Below are positions 10,101 to 20,394 of a stretch of 64,000 nt of DNA, one piece after another. Numbering within the stretch: position 1 is the stretch's first letter; each line of letters begins with the position of its first letter. The stretch is taken from the NCBI GenBank assembly GCA_902984215.1, contig CADWAF010004782.1, forward strand, positions 1-64,000, read 5' to 3'. The notes under the pieces were generated by a model, which was not told where the DNA came from, searched no databases, and saw only the letters and a list, made by a program, of their open reading frames with translations. This DNA is from Willaertia magna (Eukaryota; Heterolobosea; Eutetramitea; Acrasida; Naegleriidae). Made by a program: the position numbers and the translations under genes.

Positions 10101-10881
10101 GCTAGATCAAAGAAAGATGTTAGAACTGGAGAGACTGGAAATAACAAAATTAAGAAAAGAGCTTGGTTCAGAAAAAGCAGAAATATCATCCAGATCTGAA
10201 AGACTAAGAAAAATGGAATATCAACTTAATGAACAGCTTAAGCTTGCTCACATGTCAGGGGTGGACGTCATTCAACCAACACCTCTCAAAACACCTAGAA
10301 AAATAGATTCTAATGATGTTGCCTTAGATGGTTATGTTAACGATTTTTTAAGTACATCAGGGGAATTAAATGCAGAAATATTTAATTCACCTGGTCATTC
10401 TGAAGTGGGAAGTGATTTTACAAGAAAAATATCTTCTCCTCATTATTCTAATATAAACAGACACGCATCAATGCCAAACATGGGTGAAAAACATAGATCT
10501 TATTATGATTGGACATTGCTTGACTCAAATAATTTACAATCTGATTGGAAATTAAAAGAACAGCAACGATTTTTAGAACACATATCACTTCAAAGGAAAG
10601 TGTTTAATAGCGAGGGAACAACCCAAATGAATGATAATTTTGGAGATAATTTAAAATTGGGAAGCCTTAATAACATTGGAGAAATGAAGTTGGGGACCTA
10701 CTCTAATATACAACCACCTTCTCACCAATCCTCTGCAATTAATACACATTTCACCCCTTTAAATCATATGGACAGTACCACTACAGAGAATTCTAGGCAA
10801 CAACAGTTCAATAGTAACAACTCCAATACACCTGTGACACAAAGTCCTTCTTCTACCAACACCATTTCCCCTCAATTGTAA
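7159..10881 (+). CDS. long coiled-coil protein resembling FBF1 (transition-fibre protein)
   Basis: A 1240-residue single-exon protein. Layout: a Ser/Asp-rich N-terminus with an acidic DDDFSEMLGLG motif (about 120); a charged Glu/Lys/Arg region at about 220-375, probably a single alpha helix; an acidic linker (about 390-440); a long coiled coil at about 500-1030; a C-terminal tail with a phospho-like TPLKTPRK segment and a final helix (DWKLKEQQRFLEHISLQRK). The order and the shape of the coiled coil and final helix resemble FBF1, which sits on distal appendages/transition fibres and gates cilia. This would fit an organism that can form flagella. The match is by eye on a low-complexity-rich protein, so other long coiled-coil centrosomal proteins remain possible. 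Confidence 0.55.
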   Translation: MSELTSLPKTGFSKRPSTSPIALEDSASNYTFNLNKKGGKKKSNLFMGDDFSGFSKAKSSLDFEEDINESEEDKEDIDVFSSKRPSTSDSKPKSSLTKVDVDIFSKKSNSNTNTDSSGISDMDDDFSEMLGLGKSSKSNRNKKSESKSNTETEEDDFGYSFDTARNRRATGKPRNTTIKEDEKKKKNKRPPSSGSNKSGSVTFDFEEDRLLVEQEEELNRIKKEKEEQEKKAKEEKEKKEKEERERKEREERELKEKEEKERQEKERREKEERERKEREEKERKEREQREREEREAKEKREREERERKEREEKERKEKERKEKEERERKDREQREKIEREERERKEREAREKREREAKEKREREERERQAVLRKEQEKKLQYFEEVEDNFHDDIVEESDMEQFTDFEVANEPNEPVEEDVSDYFDEFAQDYTSDFHSEAEFNIKPPSNVTVKPTQKVETKPVQNQPIKPNLEVINSNISVSNPSPNTIMPNQIIQKGLEKEDLEKIVNIIKKEFSEERVKLMTEIEEYQKTIQKLEVQLKEQIEREHSRELKEKELISEMSQQHEEVIHRMKINFDQEKQATINNVKLESESIIQKSLLEIERLKEEIKQKDSRIREEMEESNKKVQREKEKTEDIIQGEIESYRKLVDIEKEQLSKIHEMEIQSLIQRQKEALAEQKRMFQDELELKVKTLQVQNEMSDLIKKVDVTAHIAESMHHRLYEEQVKIFKQKEDAFINRENILMENEKQITKQKEDLIRERNRIQSLYVEIETSIQKIQKNYEEERMQALRKEKEIEEKRKQVDQDYEHRMKEIYKLREQLDQERSNFISEKQQFLLETHEERLKISRLQKEALAEKEAGRTEHLSKMKELFEKEAFLNAEKKKVEEEKQLNQERKVLLERERKDLDESRQIISREKDTLLQQQELLSQKMTQLQEDSMNVHQQYQDALKEKSESERLRNEADSLHKNALGEKRGLKQLEKQLLDQRKMLELERLEITKLRKELGSEKAEISSRSERLRKMEYQLNEQLKLAHMSGVDVIQPTPLKTPRKIDSNDVALDGYVNDFLSTSGELNAEIFNSPGHSEVGSDFTRKISSPHYSNINRHASMPNMGEKHRSYYDWTLLDSNNLQSDWKLKEQQRFLEHISLQRKVFNSEGTTQMNDNFGDNLKLGSLNNIGEMKLGTYSNIQPPSHQSSAINTHFTPLNHMDSTTTENSRQQQFNSNNSNTPVTQSPSSTNTISPQL
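7820..8275 (+). repeat. near-pure polypurine tract coding for a charged helix
   Basis: About 450 bases within the FBF1-like gene are almost only A and G on the + strand. They encode degenerate repeats of KEREERERKEREEK type. The protein should form a stable solitary helix rather than a dimeric coil, because hydrophobic heptad positions are missing. At the DNA level the tract could form triplex or R-loop structures and is prone to length change. Confidence 0.75.
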
Positions 10882-11132
10882 TAGTACACAAACTTTAAAC
10901 ACTAGTTTCCCAATCTGTAATAAATCAACCAGGGAATCCTTCACACAAACAAGGATTGAACAGTTGTTTATTGGAAAGCAAGAGACGAACATGAAAAAAG
11001 ATACTTTGGCGCGATTGTGAAGACCAAATCTTTCATAACTTGCCATCTTGTCGTCTCTTGTCAGGCAGAAAAAAACTATTGAAAAAAATATTTTTATTTT
11101 GATAACGGAATTATACAGATAATAACAAAAAC

Positions 11133-11513
11133 ATGTCTACCTCTAGAGCTTTAATAAAGTCAAAACTAGAAGAAATACAGAATTCAAAAGACGGAGAGAA
11201 ACTACTGAAAAAAACAATAGTTGTTTTTGAATTACCATTTGTTATTGAAGAACAACAAATTAAAGATTATTTTGAAAAAGCAACAGGAGGAATTAGTAGT
11301 GTAGAACTTTTTAAAGCATCAGCTTTGGTTTTTACAGCAGCAATTATACAATTTAATAAAGAAAAAGGAGCGGAAAAAGCACTAGAAATTGCTAAGCACG
11401 GAGCAAGTATAGGCGAATTTGATGGTGTTGCACAAACAGCACAAGACGTTTTGCAAGGAAAGAAAATAACAAAGTCTAAAGATGACCCGGAAGGTGGTTG
11501 TAAACAACAATAA
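11133..11513 (+). CDS. small RRM-like protein
   Basis: A 126-residue protein whose middle (about residues 27-95) has the beta-alpha-beta-beta-alpha-beta pattern of an RNA recognition motif: TIVVFELPF as an RNP2-like strand, a helix IEEQQIKDYFEKA, then ALVFTAAIIQF as an RNP1-like strand and helix EKGAEKALEIAK. The aromatic residues of RNP1 are only partly kept, so RNA binding is an inference. The C-terminus is Lys-rich with GGCKQQ. No partner domain helps to name it. Converges tail-to-tail with the TAF5 gene, 36 bases apart. Confidence 0.5.
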   Translation: MSTSRALIKSKLEEIQNSKDGEKLLKKTIVVFELPFVIEEQQIKDYFEKATGGISSVELFKASALVFTAAIIQFNKEKGAEKALEIAKHGASIGEFDGVAQTAQDVLQGKKITKSKDDPEGGCKQQ

Positions 11514-11549
11514 TGTAAATATATTAAATTTTCACATTTGTGATTTATT

Positions 11550-13832
11550 TTAACAAAACATTCCACTAGCTACAATGAAATCTTGTTGAGTAAATTTCAA
11601 TGTATAAACTGGTGTTTGTTTGGTATAATAAGTTTTGTAAGGTTCTTTTGTAATCATTTTGTGTTTGTTTAATTCCAATTTCTTCTCTTTTAAAATCTGA
11701 GCTGCTGATTGACTTCCCTCTACTGAACCAGTGTCAATTGTATCAAACATTGACCAGATACGTACAGTTCCATCTAATGAACCAGAGGCAAGGAAAGTAT
11801 CATTTCTATTAAAGTCTAATGACCAAATGGAATTTGTATGTCCAATAAATTTATATGCAATCTTTCCAGAGCCAATATCCCAAACTAATATTTGATTATC
11901 TTCACCAGCTGAGGCACAATATCTTCCATCATGTGAGAATGCTAAACAATTTATTCCAGCATGATGACCAATAAATAATCTCATACATTCACCTGTTTGT
12001 ACATCCCACAATCTAACAGTTTTATCACTTGAGCCTGTAGCAACATAATTACAATTAGGATGGAATTTAACACATTCTACATCAGATAAATGTCCAGCTA
12101 ATATTCTTACAGGGGTTACTCTATCAGTTACCCATAATCTTGCAGTTCTGTCATGTGATGCAGTTGCAAACATATAATCCATTGGACTAAATGTCACATT
12201 CCAAATTGCATATTGATGACCTTTATAAATTACAACATTTTCAGAATTATTAACATTCCATAATCTAACAGTACAATCCTCACTTCCAGATAATAACCAT
12301 TGCTGATCTGAATTAAAAGATAAACTATAAACAGGACCTGAATGTCCAACTAATGTATCATATTCACATTCTCTATTTTCATTAGTTTCATTATCTTCTT
12401 CAGAATAACTTTTAAATGATTTTGTATTTGGTATTGTTCCATTTGTCAAACGCCAATTCCAACATTTAATTGTTGAATCTGAAAACCCTGCTGCAACAAC
12501 AGGTCCATTTCTTATATTATATTGTGGTGCAAAATCACCATCATTAATAAAATAATTACTTGATCTATTCTCAAAATTAGTACCAATCTCAATTGTATTA
12601 AGATTAGATTTACTATTAAAGAAAGTATAATAACAAACAGAAGGACATGGAGGTACTTGTTCTTTAGCGACATCAATTAACCTTTTCATTTCCTTTTGAG
12701 CTTCATTACCAGCACCCTTCTTCTTTCTACCTCTACGTCCAGGTTGTTGTGGAGGGATCTGCGCTGTCGTAGTGGCCCCGCCAACACCCCCAAGCATACC
12801 GCCTGACATTGTAGAAGAGCCAGCCCCAGCAGCTGACATTAAATTAGAGATATCTTCTCTATTTACTTCTACTTCCCAATTTACTTTTTTATTTCTACCA
12901 AATATTGCATCAAATTCATCTTCATCTTCTTCTTCTTCATTTTCATCATCTTCTGTATGATCTCCTTCATCATCAGCACCTCCTTTACGTTTTCTTTTAT
13001 GTTTTTGTTGTGTACCTTGTTTAATATCATGATCTAATAATAATACACCATCAATCATTGCAGGTGCTTGTAAACTAGGTTGACCTTTATAAGTTTTAAA
13101 ATTAACAAACTGATTTAAAATAGATAATAATCTTAATTCTGAAGCATCTTGTAAGAATTTCATTAATAAATGGAAACTAGCTTCACTTAATCGAATAATA
13201 AATTTATGTGAAAGTAATCTTTGTGAAAATTCATTTTGTTGTATAATTTCATTTGATTGTAAACTTTGTAAAGTTAAAATTTCATCATAATGATAATTAG
13301 CATGTTGTGTTTTATATTTTGTTAAAAACTTTCTAGCTTCATCAATAAATCCTTTTTGTACAAGTTCTAAATAACAATGAACAAATACAGGATATAATAC
13401 TTGTATTAATTCATTCTTATAAATCTCTAATGATGAATAAACCCAATCTGTTAATGATTGATAAGCTTGTAGATAGGTTTTACCTCCTTTAGTGGCACTA
13501 CTACCAGTGTTAGAGCTACTACTAGATTCATTAATATAATTCGTTATTACTTCTGTTGAATCTATTATTGTTATTTATTAATGTAGATTAATTTTTTACT
13601 TACCAGTTGTGTTTAATATATTTTCTCTTTCAGAGTTGGCTGTAAATTCATTAATATCGGAAGTTGTTGTAGAAAATTGTTTTTCTTCTTCTTCTTGTAT
13701 ATATTTTAATGCAGTTATATATCCTTTTTGTTTTAGATAAGTAAAAACTATATCTTTAATATTATCTTTCTTTGATTTATCATTTTCCGACATGTTTGAA
13801 TCATCCTCTCTTTGTTGTTGCTGTTCACTCAT
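11550..13832 (-). CDS. TAF5: TFIID subunit 5 (TAF5), 2 exons
   Basis: Exons 13832-13604 and 13561-11550, with a 42-nt intron (GTAAGT...ATAG), giving about 746 residues. Order: a LisH-like helix pair (VFTYLKQKGYITALKYIQEE, about 28-47); the TAF5 N-terminal domain (SLTDWVYSSLEIYKNELIQV, then LYPVFVHCYLELV); an acidic/basic low-complexity linker with a KKRK-type signal; and C-terminal WD40 repeats, including SGSEDCTVRLWNV, TASHDRTARLW, TGSSDKTVRLWDVQ, SAGEDNQILVWDI and SGSLDGTVRIW. LisH plus NTD2 plus WD40 is specific to TAF5, a core scaffold of TFIID (and of SAGA in some lineages). The splice joins the LisH and NTD2 parts in frame. PAF-AH/LIS1-type WD proteins lack NTD2. Confidence 0.9.
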
Positions 13833-13913
13833 TTTTTTTCGTTATTTTTTTAAAAAAATTGTAAGCTTGACGTTAGTCCAGAATTTTAATAATTTATTAC
13901 AATAATTACTTGG

Positions 13914-15719
13914 TTAATAATTTGTAGCAATAATGTCAATATCTATATAAGCTTGTCTTTTAATTTTTAATGCAGGAATAGGTAATAAATTATAAATTGG
14001 ATATTCAATAATTTGTTTTAATTTATCTTGATATTGTTTAATCTTTTTATCTACATCTTTTCTAGAATCAAGTTGACCTCTCATCGTTAAATAATCAATT
14101 TGTATATCAACTAAAAGTGCAGCATGTTCCATATCATCAATCTTATCTATAGTTTCTTCATAAATCTGTTCAATCTTTTCATACTGACCATTAATCCAAG
14201 CAACACAACAATCAAAATACTGTTCATGTAATTTTGGTGTTGTTTTCTTATAATATTCTGTTAATTCTTCTAATAATTGTAAATTTTTATTCTCTGGGAA
14301 AGGTGGCACTTCTCTTTTTATTTCTTCTTTTTTCTTTTCTTCTTCTCCAGTATTTTCATTAATATTTTGAATATCATTTATTTCATTATTACTTTCTTTC
14401 TTCTTTTCTTGTTCTTCATATGCCTTTTTCCATTCATTATAATATTGTAATTTTTGTTCATACATTGCTCTTATCGTTGTTGGTTTTTTACTAAATTTTA
14501 ATAAAGTATTACAATCATCAATTGCTTTATCATACATTTTTATCTCTGCATATGGTTTTATTCTCTTTCATATTTAAGTAAATATAATGATTGATAATAA
14601 ACTTACTTGTTTAATACTAGCTACATCTAAGAATATAGGTCCAGGTATAGAATCAATTGCAACATCTAAATATTTTAATCCTTCTTCTTTTTCATCCTTT
14701 TCAGTTAATAAAATACTTAATAAACTATTAACTTTACAATAATAAAATGTATTTAATTGTATTTTACCTTCTTTACCTAATTCTAATATCTTTTTATATT
14801 GTAATAATGCATTTAAATTATCTTCTAACATATAATAAGCATAAGCTAATGAATAATAAGGATCACATAACATTTTCTCTTTCTTCTTCTTTTTGGTTAC
14901 TTGTTGTAAATTATTATTTTCTTCTTTATTCCCCATAGTTGTTGTAGTTGACTGAAATCCAAATCTATTAAATATTTTATTTATAGAATTCATTGGTGAA
15001 GAATTCACATTATTTTCTTGTAAATTTTGATTAATTTGTTCAGTATTTTTTTCTTCAAATTCATTTTCCATTAATTCTATACTTTTATTTATATATTGTA
15101 TTGCTTGGGTATATTCACCATTAATAATTGATTTCCAACCTGTTAGTAAGATATATAACCAATGAAAATCATTTTGTTTATCTATTGGTAAACATTCTAT
15201 TGATTTATCTATATATGAACATGCTATTTGACGTATCCTAGTGTGAAATGGACACTTTAATATTTAATAATAATTATTTAATAACAATTACTTACTTTTT
15301 GATACCACCAAGGTAAATGTTTTGCTTTTGCGAACCATGGCCTAAAATAATTTGGAAAATTATCTGTACAATATTGTAATATATCATGACATTTTTCAGG
15401 AATTTCTGAACGTTTATAGATTTGTGATTGAATTAAAAGATGATCACAAGTCTTTAAAAAAAATAAATTTTTAAGAGTAAAATTAAATATTTACCTTATT
15501 CCGATAAAAAGTTTCTGGAAAGTAATATTCTTCTTTTTCTTCTTCAGTTAAATGATTAAAACCATAATCTAAAGGATGATCTTCAAACCAATAAGTATTG
15601 TTTAGTTCATTATCAGTTATTAATACCTCTTCTTTGAAATGTTCATTTTCATTATTATCACTAGTGGTGGGTGAAGGGTTGTAATCGAAAGGGGTATAGG
15701 ATAGAATCTTTTTAATCAT
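13914..15719 (-). CDS. TPR-like protein of unknown function (4 exons)
   Basis: Four exons: 15719-15495, 15451-15296, 15254-14607 and 14543-13914, all joined at codon boundaries, with introns of 43, 41 and 63 nt. The predicted protein has about 552 residues. The middle shows helix-pair repeats of TPR character (YSLAYAYYMLEDNLNALLQY, then a KCxx-free helix and DEKEEGLKYLDVAIDSIP), suggesting a protein-binding scaffold. The N-terminus is acidic (FDYNPSPTTSDNN, EEEKEEYYFPETFYRNK), and a Lys/Glu-rich linker precedes the C-terminal helical part. I do not recognise the family. It lies 82 bases downstream of the TAF5 start on the same strand. Confidence 0.75.
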
Positions 15720-15785
15720 TTTTTTGTTGATGGCTTTTCCATTCTAAATCTTTCGCAAAAATACGTTATTTGTAAAATTGTGATT

Positions 15786-15856
15786 TGCGTCGACCGGGAA
15801 TCGAACCCGGGTCGCAGCGATGGCAACGCTGCATTCTACCACTAAACCATCGACGC
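15786..15856 (-). tRNA. tRNA-Gly (GCC)
   Basis: A complete cloverleaf on the minus strand, 71 nt including the A discriminator. The 7-bp acceptor stem GCGTCGA/TCGACGC is perfect. The D arm contains GGTTTAGTGGTAGAAT, the anticodon stem CAGCG/CGCTG encloses TTGCCAT with anticodon GCC, and the T arm is CCGGGTTCGATTCCCGG. A and B boxes are intact. A TTTT tract (minus strand) at 15777-15774, just past the 3' end, is a Pol III terminator. No intron. Confidence 0.97.
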
Positions 15857-15920
15857 TCCATATAAAGGGGTAAAATAAAGTATGTCGCTAAATGTACACA
15901 ACAAACGAAAAATTTTTTAT

Positions 15921-17645
15921 CTATTGTCTTTGAATAATGTGCTCTGTCTCTTCACGGTTGCCATTCTCTTGATTTTTCTTTCTTATCATTCTTATCCCAA
16001 CTAAGCATAGACAACCAAACGCCAATACATTAATTCCACCAAGGATTGGAAGGAAAATTAAAAGTAGTGTCGTTAAGCTTCTCTTTTCTTCATAAAGTTC
16101 TCTAACGCATATATCTGCATCCTTGTTATTGCATTTATCACACCAATTCTTAGGAATTGCACCTCTTATTACAACATCTTCAAATTGTGGAAAAGCACAA
16201 TTTTCATCACACCCAGTACCTCCCAATGATATTAATTTATAAGAAGTGAAATTTGTATCACCAAAACCTCTATTTACAATAATTTTAACGTAATAATTAT
16301 TTGCTGAAGAATCTGAAGTAGTAGTATTCTCATATAACTCAAAGATTAATTGAGAGCCATAAGGTGGTAACTTTTGTAAAATACTATAATCCTCGGATAA
16401 ACCTAATGTAGCTAATAAACTCAATATAGTGACATCATGTGCAGAATAATGAACGTATTTAAAAGGTTTTGTGTTTTCAAAATTACTATCTTCATAAAGT
16501 GGTTTTTCCATTTTATGACAAACATCACAATTATCACCATTAGATTGGTCACATGAAGAACAAATCTTTGATTTCACTAATTTTTGCATTTCAAATAAAA
16601 TTTTCTTCATTAAAGGTCCAGCCCCTAAATTTCCTTGAATTTTTCTATTAAACGTTTGAAAAGTAGAAATTCCTGCCATTTCCTCAATTTCATCCCAATG
16701 ATCATTAATCCATTTAATATTCAACTTATTATGACTTTTTTGAACAAATAATAAATCAAATAAAATATAAAAACTATCAAAAGTAATTTCTTTTGAAACT
16801 CTACTTTGTAATTGAGCTGTATATTCAATTAATTTATAAAAAGCAACTGGCTCAATTACATTTCCTGTAACAAGAGAATTAAAATTAGTTTCATTAACAA
16901 CTCTATCAATTAAATTTTGATATTTCTTAACTAAATTATTATATTCCTCTGTATGTTTCTGTTCTTCTAACCTTAAATCAATTTCTGGACAGTTTGCATA
17001 AGCACTCATCCAAACGTCATTATTTTTAGTTTCTGTAAATATTGGGACAGGTTGGATACCAGATGGCAATGAATAGTTTTGGTTAGAGTTTGGGAAATTA
17101 ATATCAATTATTGGTCCTGAATATTGTGGAAACATTCCTTGTGAGATACTAAAAACTGAAACTAATGTTCTATCTACGCCTGTACTGTAAAATTTAAAAT
17201 CTTGAGCTGTATAATGTGCTGTGTTTATATTATTTTCGTCACGTGTTGAAAATAATAAATCATCAATTGAAGTTGGATTTACTTCATTTGTACCCTCTTT
17301 TTTACACAAATTTAAATACTTTCATAATAAACTTTGAGTGACAAACTTACCTAGATATTTAGATAAATATCTCTTTCTAAATTGTGTACCAATTTGATAG
17401 CATTGAGCAATACCTAAACTTGTTAATTCACCTACACCAATTATTGCTTTACTATCTTCACCGGCACCATAACTATACCTAGCTAAATAACTTTGCCAAT
17501 CCCAAGGATCTGCCGGGATATCAAAATTTGAAACTGGAGATCTATCGCAATGTCTAGATAATACTTGAACTTGAATTAATTTATCTCCATAAACTGTTAT
17601 AATGATAAAAGATAATAATAAAAGAAAAGTAATAAACAATTTCAT
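15921..17645 (-). CDS. membrane-anchored histidine acid phosphatase (2 exons)
   Basis: Exons 17645-17351 and 17296-15921 with a 54-nt intron, about 556 residues. An N-terminal signal peptide (LFITFLLLLSFIIITVYG) precedes the catalytic motif RHCDRSP (RHXXRXP). The proton-donor motif appears as HYSAHDVT. TGVDRTLVS after the splice is the conserved segment that follows the first motif in this family, which supports the intron. A Cys-rich loop and a C-terminal TM helix (LLLIFLPILGGINVLAFGCL) with a basic tail indicate a type I membrane protein of lysosomal/acidic vesicles, like LAP. It hydrolyses phosphomonoesters. The upstream TTG-started reading to 17762 is not a plausible start. Confidence 0.9.
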
Positions 17646-17955
17646 TATAGAACCCTTTCTCCGAAATTCAAAAAAAAACTCTTGTTGGGTGGAATGATAA
17701 TGAAAATATTTTTTTTCAAACAAACTAGGAGAGTGAAAAGGATAACAACATCTTGTGGACAAGTAACATAATGATTTTCAAAAACAACAATTATTTAAAA
17801 TTTTCTTTTAATTTTGTTTGTTCGAAAAATTATAACGCAGTTTCTTTTTGCTTTATTCCTACCAGCCAGCATTAATAGTACTGCAAAAAGCTTTTGCTGA
17901 CAGTGACGTTTTAAAAAGGAGCAAGTTTTCCATTAAATTAAATTTTAAAATAAAA

Positions 17956-20193
17956 ATGCAAGAAAATGACGATGAAAATATTATTGGAGATAATAGTACG
18001 ACAAGCATAACAAAGCCTCCTGAAGTGGCAGTAACTATTTATAATCCATTACAAATACAGAACAATAATTTAATTCAATCTTCTTCAGATGATGCAGATG
18101 AATCAGAAAGTAATTCAGAATATTCGTATGACACTGAAAAGGACCATGGAATAACAACTCCAATGTTAAGAACAGAAGATAAGAATAAAGATAAAAAAAT
18201 TGTTGATAACAATAGTAACCCTTTTCTTAATTCATTTAAAAGTTTTTGGTCTTCCAAACTTCTTAATGACAATAATAATAATGAAACTATTAACAATAGT
18301 ATAGCCAATGAAATTAGTAGTAGCCACAATACTGTTGAATTACCTTCCGATAGATTTACTTCTGGGGCGAGTATTTCAAATATGGAAAAGATTAAGATTT
18401 TAGAATCTATGCAATCAGCAATGAAAAGTATGAAAAAACAACCTAAAAGGAAGATTGTTAATAATATTTCTACAGTGATAAGAAGTGAGAATAATTTATT
18501 AATTGATAATAATAGTGACAATAATGGAAGTAGTAATAGTTTAACGAAAAAGTTAAGAAAGAAAAGAATTACAAAGAAAATATCAAATAATAGTAATAAT
18601 AATTTAACGGAAGAAAATAGTGGTATTAATAATGGTGACACAACACTAATAGAACAGAACCCTGAAATTTACGATAAGTCAGTTATTGTAGATATACCGA
18701 ATAATGAAAATAATGAAGAAGAAGGTATTTTGGGGGGAGAGAAAGTAAATAGTGGAGTATTAAATGAAAATTATTTTCTTCCTTCTGAAAGACTTATTAA
18801 TAGTGAAAATAATAATTTAGTTAATGAAATGTCTCAAAATATTTATGGAACTAGTTATTTAAATTTATATGAATATGAAAAACAAATACAGCTAATTTTA
18901 ATTGATTTAGGTTTTGCTATGGCTCTTTATGGGGTTCCAGCACATCGTTTAGAATATCATTTAACTTTTATTTCTAAAAGGTTTGGAGTGAGACCTTGTC
19001 AATTAGAATATACAACAAATGGAATATTATTTTCTTTTTTTGATAATCAAGATGTAACTTCTCACGTTACAATTTTTGTAAATATTGATCAACAAATGAA
19101 ATTTTTAAATTTAGATAAATTATGTAAATTGGATAATGTTGCTGGAAGATTAGCTGAAAGAAAAATTACAATTATTGAAGCTAGAGATGAAATTAGAAGA
19201 ATTTTAAAAAGTAAACCAATTTTTAATCATTTTCTTTATTCAATATTTACACATATTTTAACTAGCTTATCATGGATAATAGTTTTAGGAGGATCAGTAC
19301 CAGAGATGATTATCTCCTTAGTAATAGGAACTGTAGTTGGAATATTTTGTACATTAGCAGAGAATTTTCCATATTTTGAAAGAGTAAATAATGTTTTAAA
19401 TACTGTGACAAGTGGATTAATTGCAACATTATTTAAATTATTTTTTAATGGATTAAATAATAATTCTGAGAAATATCCAATATCTGTTTTTTTAGTTACA
19501 ATTTGTGGAATATTTAGTATTTTACCTGGTATACAATTTACTACAGGAATAGCAGAATTATCTTCTAGGCATTTACTTTCTGGAAGTGTTAAATTGTTTA
19601 GTGGATTTGTTATTATGTTACAAATAGGTTTTGGTGTTGTTGTTTCTATGGGAATTGAAAAATTATTTAACTTGGATACAAGAGGAGGAGATACAACACC
19701 ATCAACACCACCTGAACGTATTTTAAAGTCTGTTCCTGTATGGGTAGATGCTTGTGTACTGCCTTTATTGATACTATCTAATATCTTTACATTTAAAGTT
19801 CCAAAACAGATTTTAGCATATATATTTATCTTTGTAGTTTCATATATTTCATTCTTTACAATGGTATATATATTTAAATTAGTTGGAAGTCCAGAAATTG
19901 CTGCATTATTAGGTGCATTTGTTTGTGGTATGCTTGGTAACATTTATTCTCATATAAGTAAAAATCCAGGAATATTAGTGACAGTTTGTGGAATTGTTTT
20001 ATTAATTCCGAATGCTTATGGTATGAGAGGTGTACAAGAGTTTTTAACTGACCAAGCTTTTAAGAATGCAGAACAAGAAGGTTTAATGAATGGTATTGAA
20101 TTTGTTTTTAATTTATTGTCAATCACTGTTTCAGTAACAATTGGATTATTGTTGGGTGACTTTATTATTCCAGTTAGAAAACTTAGCTTTTAA
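17956..20193 (+). CDS. ThrE/Prm10-type threonine-serine exporter family membrane protein
   Basis: A 745-residue protein. The first 300 residues are Asn/Ser-rich and low complexity. From about residue 310 there is the ThrE cytosolic domain (LGFAMALYGVPAHRLEYHL, then EYTTNGILFSFFD), followed by about ten TM helices (for example WIIVLGGSVPEMIISLVIG, LVTICGIFSILPGIQF, LLGAFVCGMLGNI). This is the DUF1212 plus ThrE2 architecture of fungal Prm10 and bacterial threonine/serine exporters; amino-acid export is the known bacterial role and an inference here. I chose the ATG at 17956, preceded by AAATAAAA; the frame extends upstream to 17848 but only from a TTG. Confidence 0.85.
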   Translation: MQENDDENIIGDNSTTSITKPPEVAVTIYNPLQIQNNNLIQSSSDDADESESNSEYSYDTEKDHGITTPMLRTEDKNKDKKIVDNNSNPFLNSFKSFWSSKLLNDNNNNETINNSIANEISSSHNTVELPSDRFTSGASISNMEKIKILESMQSAMKSMKKQPKRKIVNNISTVIRSENNLLIDNNSDNNGSSNSLTKKLRKKRITKKISNNSNNNLTEENSGINNGDTTLIEQNPEIYDKSVIVDIPNNENNEEEGILGGEKVNSGVLNENYFLPSERLINSENNNLVNEMSQNIYGTSYLNLYEYEKQIQLILIDLGFAMALYGVPAHRLEYHLTFISKRFGVRPCQLEYTTNGILFSFFDNQDVTSHVTIFVNIDQQMKFLNLDKLCKLDNVAGRLAERKITIIEARDEIRRILKSKPIFNHFLYSIFTHILTSLSWIIVLGGSVPEMIISLVIGTVVGIFCTLAENFPYFERVNNVLNTVTSGLIATLFKLFFNGLNNNSEKYPISVFLVTICGIFSILPGIQFTTGIAELSSRHLLSGSVKLFSGFVIMLQIGFGVVVSMGIEKLFNLDTRGGDTTPSTPPERILKSVPVWVDACVLPLLILSNIFTFKVPKQILAYIFIFVVSYISFFTMVYIFKLVGSPEIAALLGAFVCGMLGNIYSHISKNPGILVTVCGIVLLIPNAYGMRGVQEFLTDQAFKNAEQEGLMNGIEFVFNLLSITVSVTIGLLLGDFIIPVRKLSF

Positions 20194-20394
20194 AATTGTG
20201 TTTCTTGAAAGCGTCATGCTTTTGTAAAAAATCATAATTCAGCAATCCAGATATATTTGCTCTTCCAAATGAACCAACAATATAGCTGCAATACCAAGAA
20301 TGGGATGAAGAGCGTTGAAAGGGAAAAGAAAATACAAAAAAAATTAGATGCTTTTGTGAATAAAAAAACATTTTGACAAGCGGATTTTCAAAAA

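Noticed and set aside
17848..17955. N-terminal extension of the ThrE-like protein
   Set aside because: It starts only at TTG; the ATG at 17956 has the usual A-rich context.
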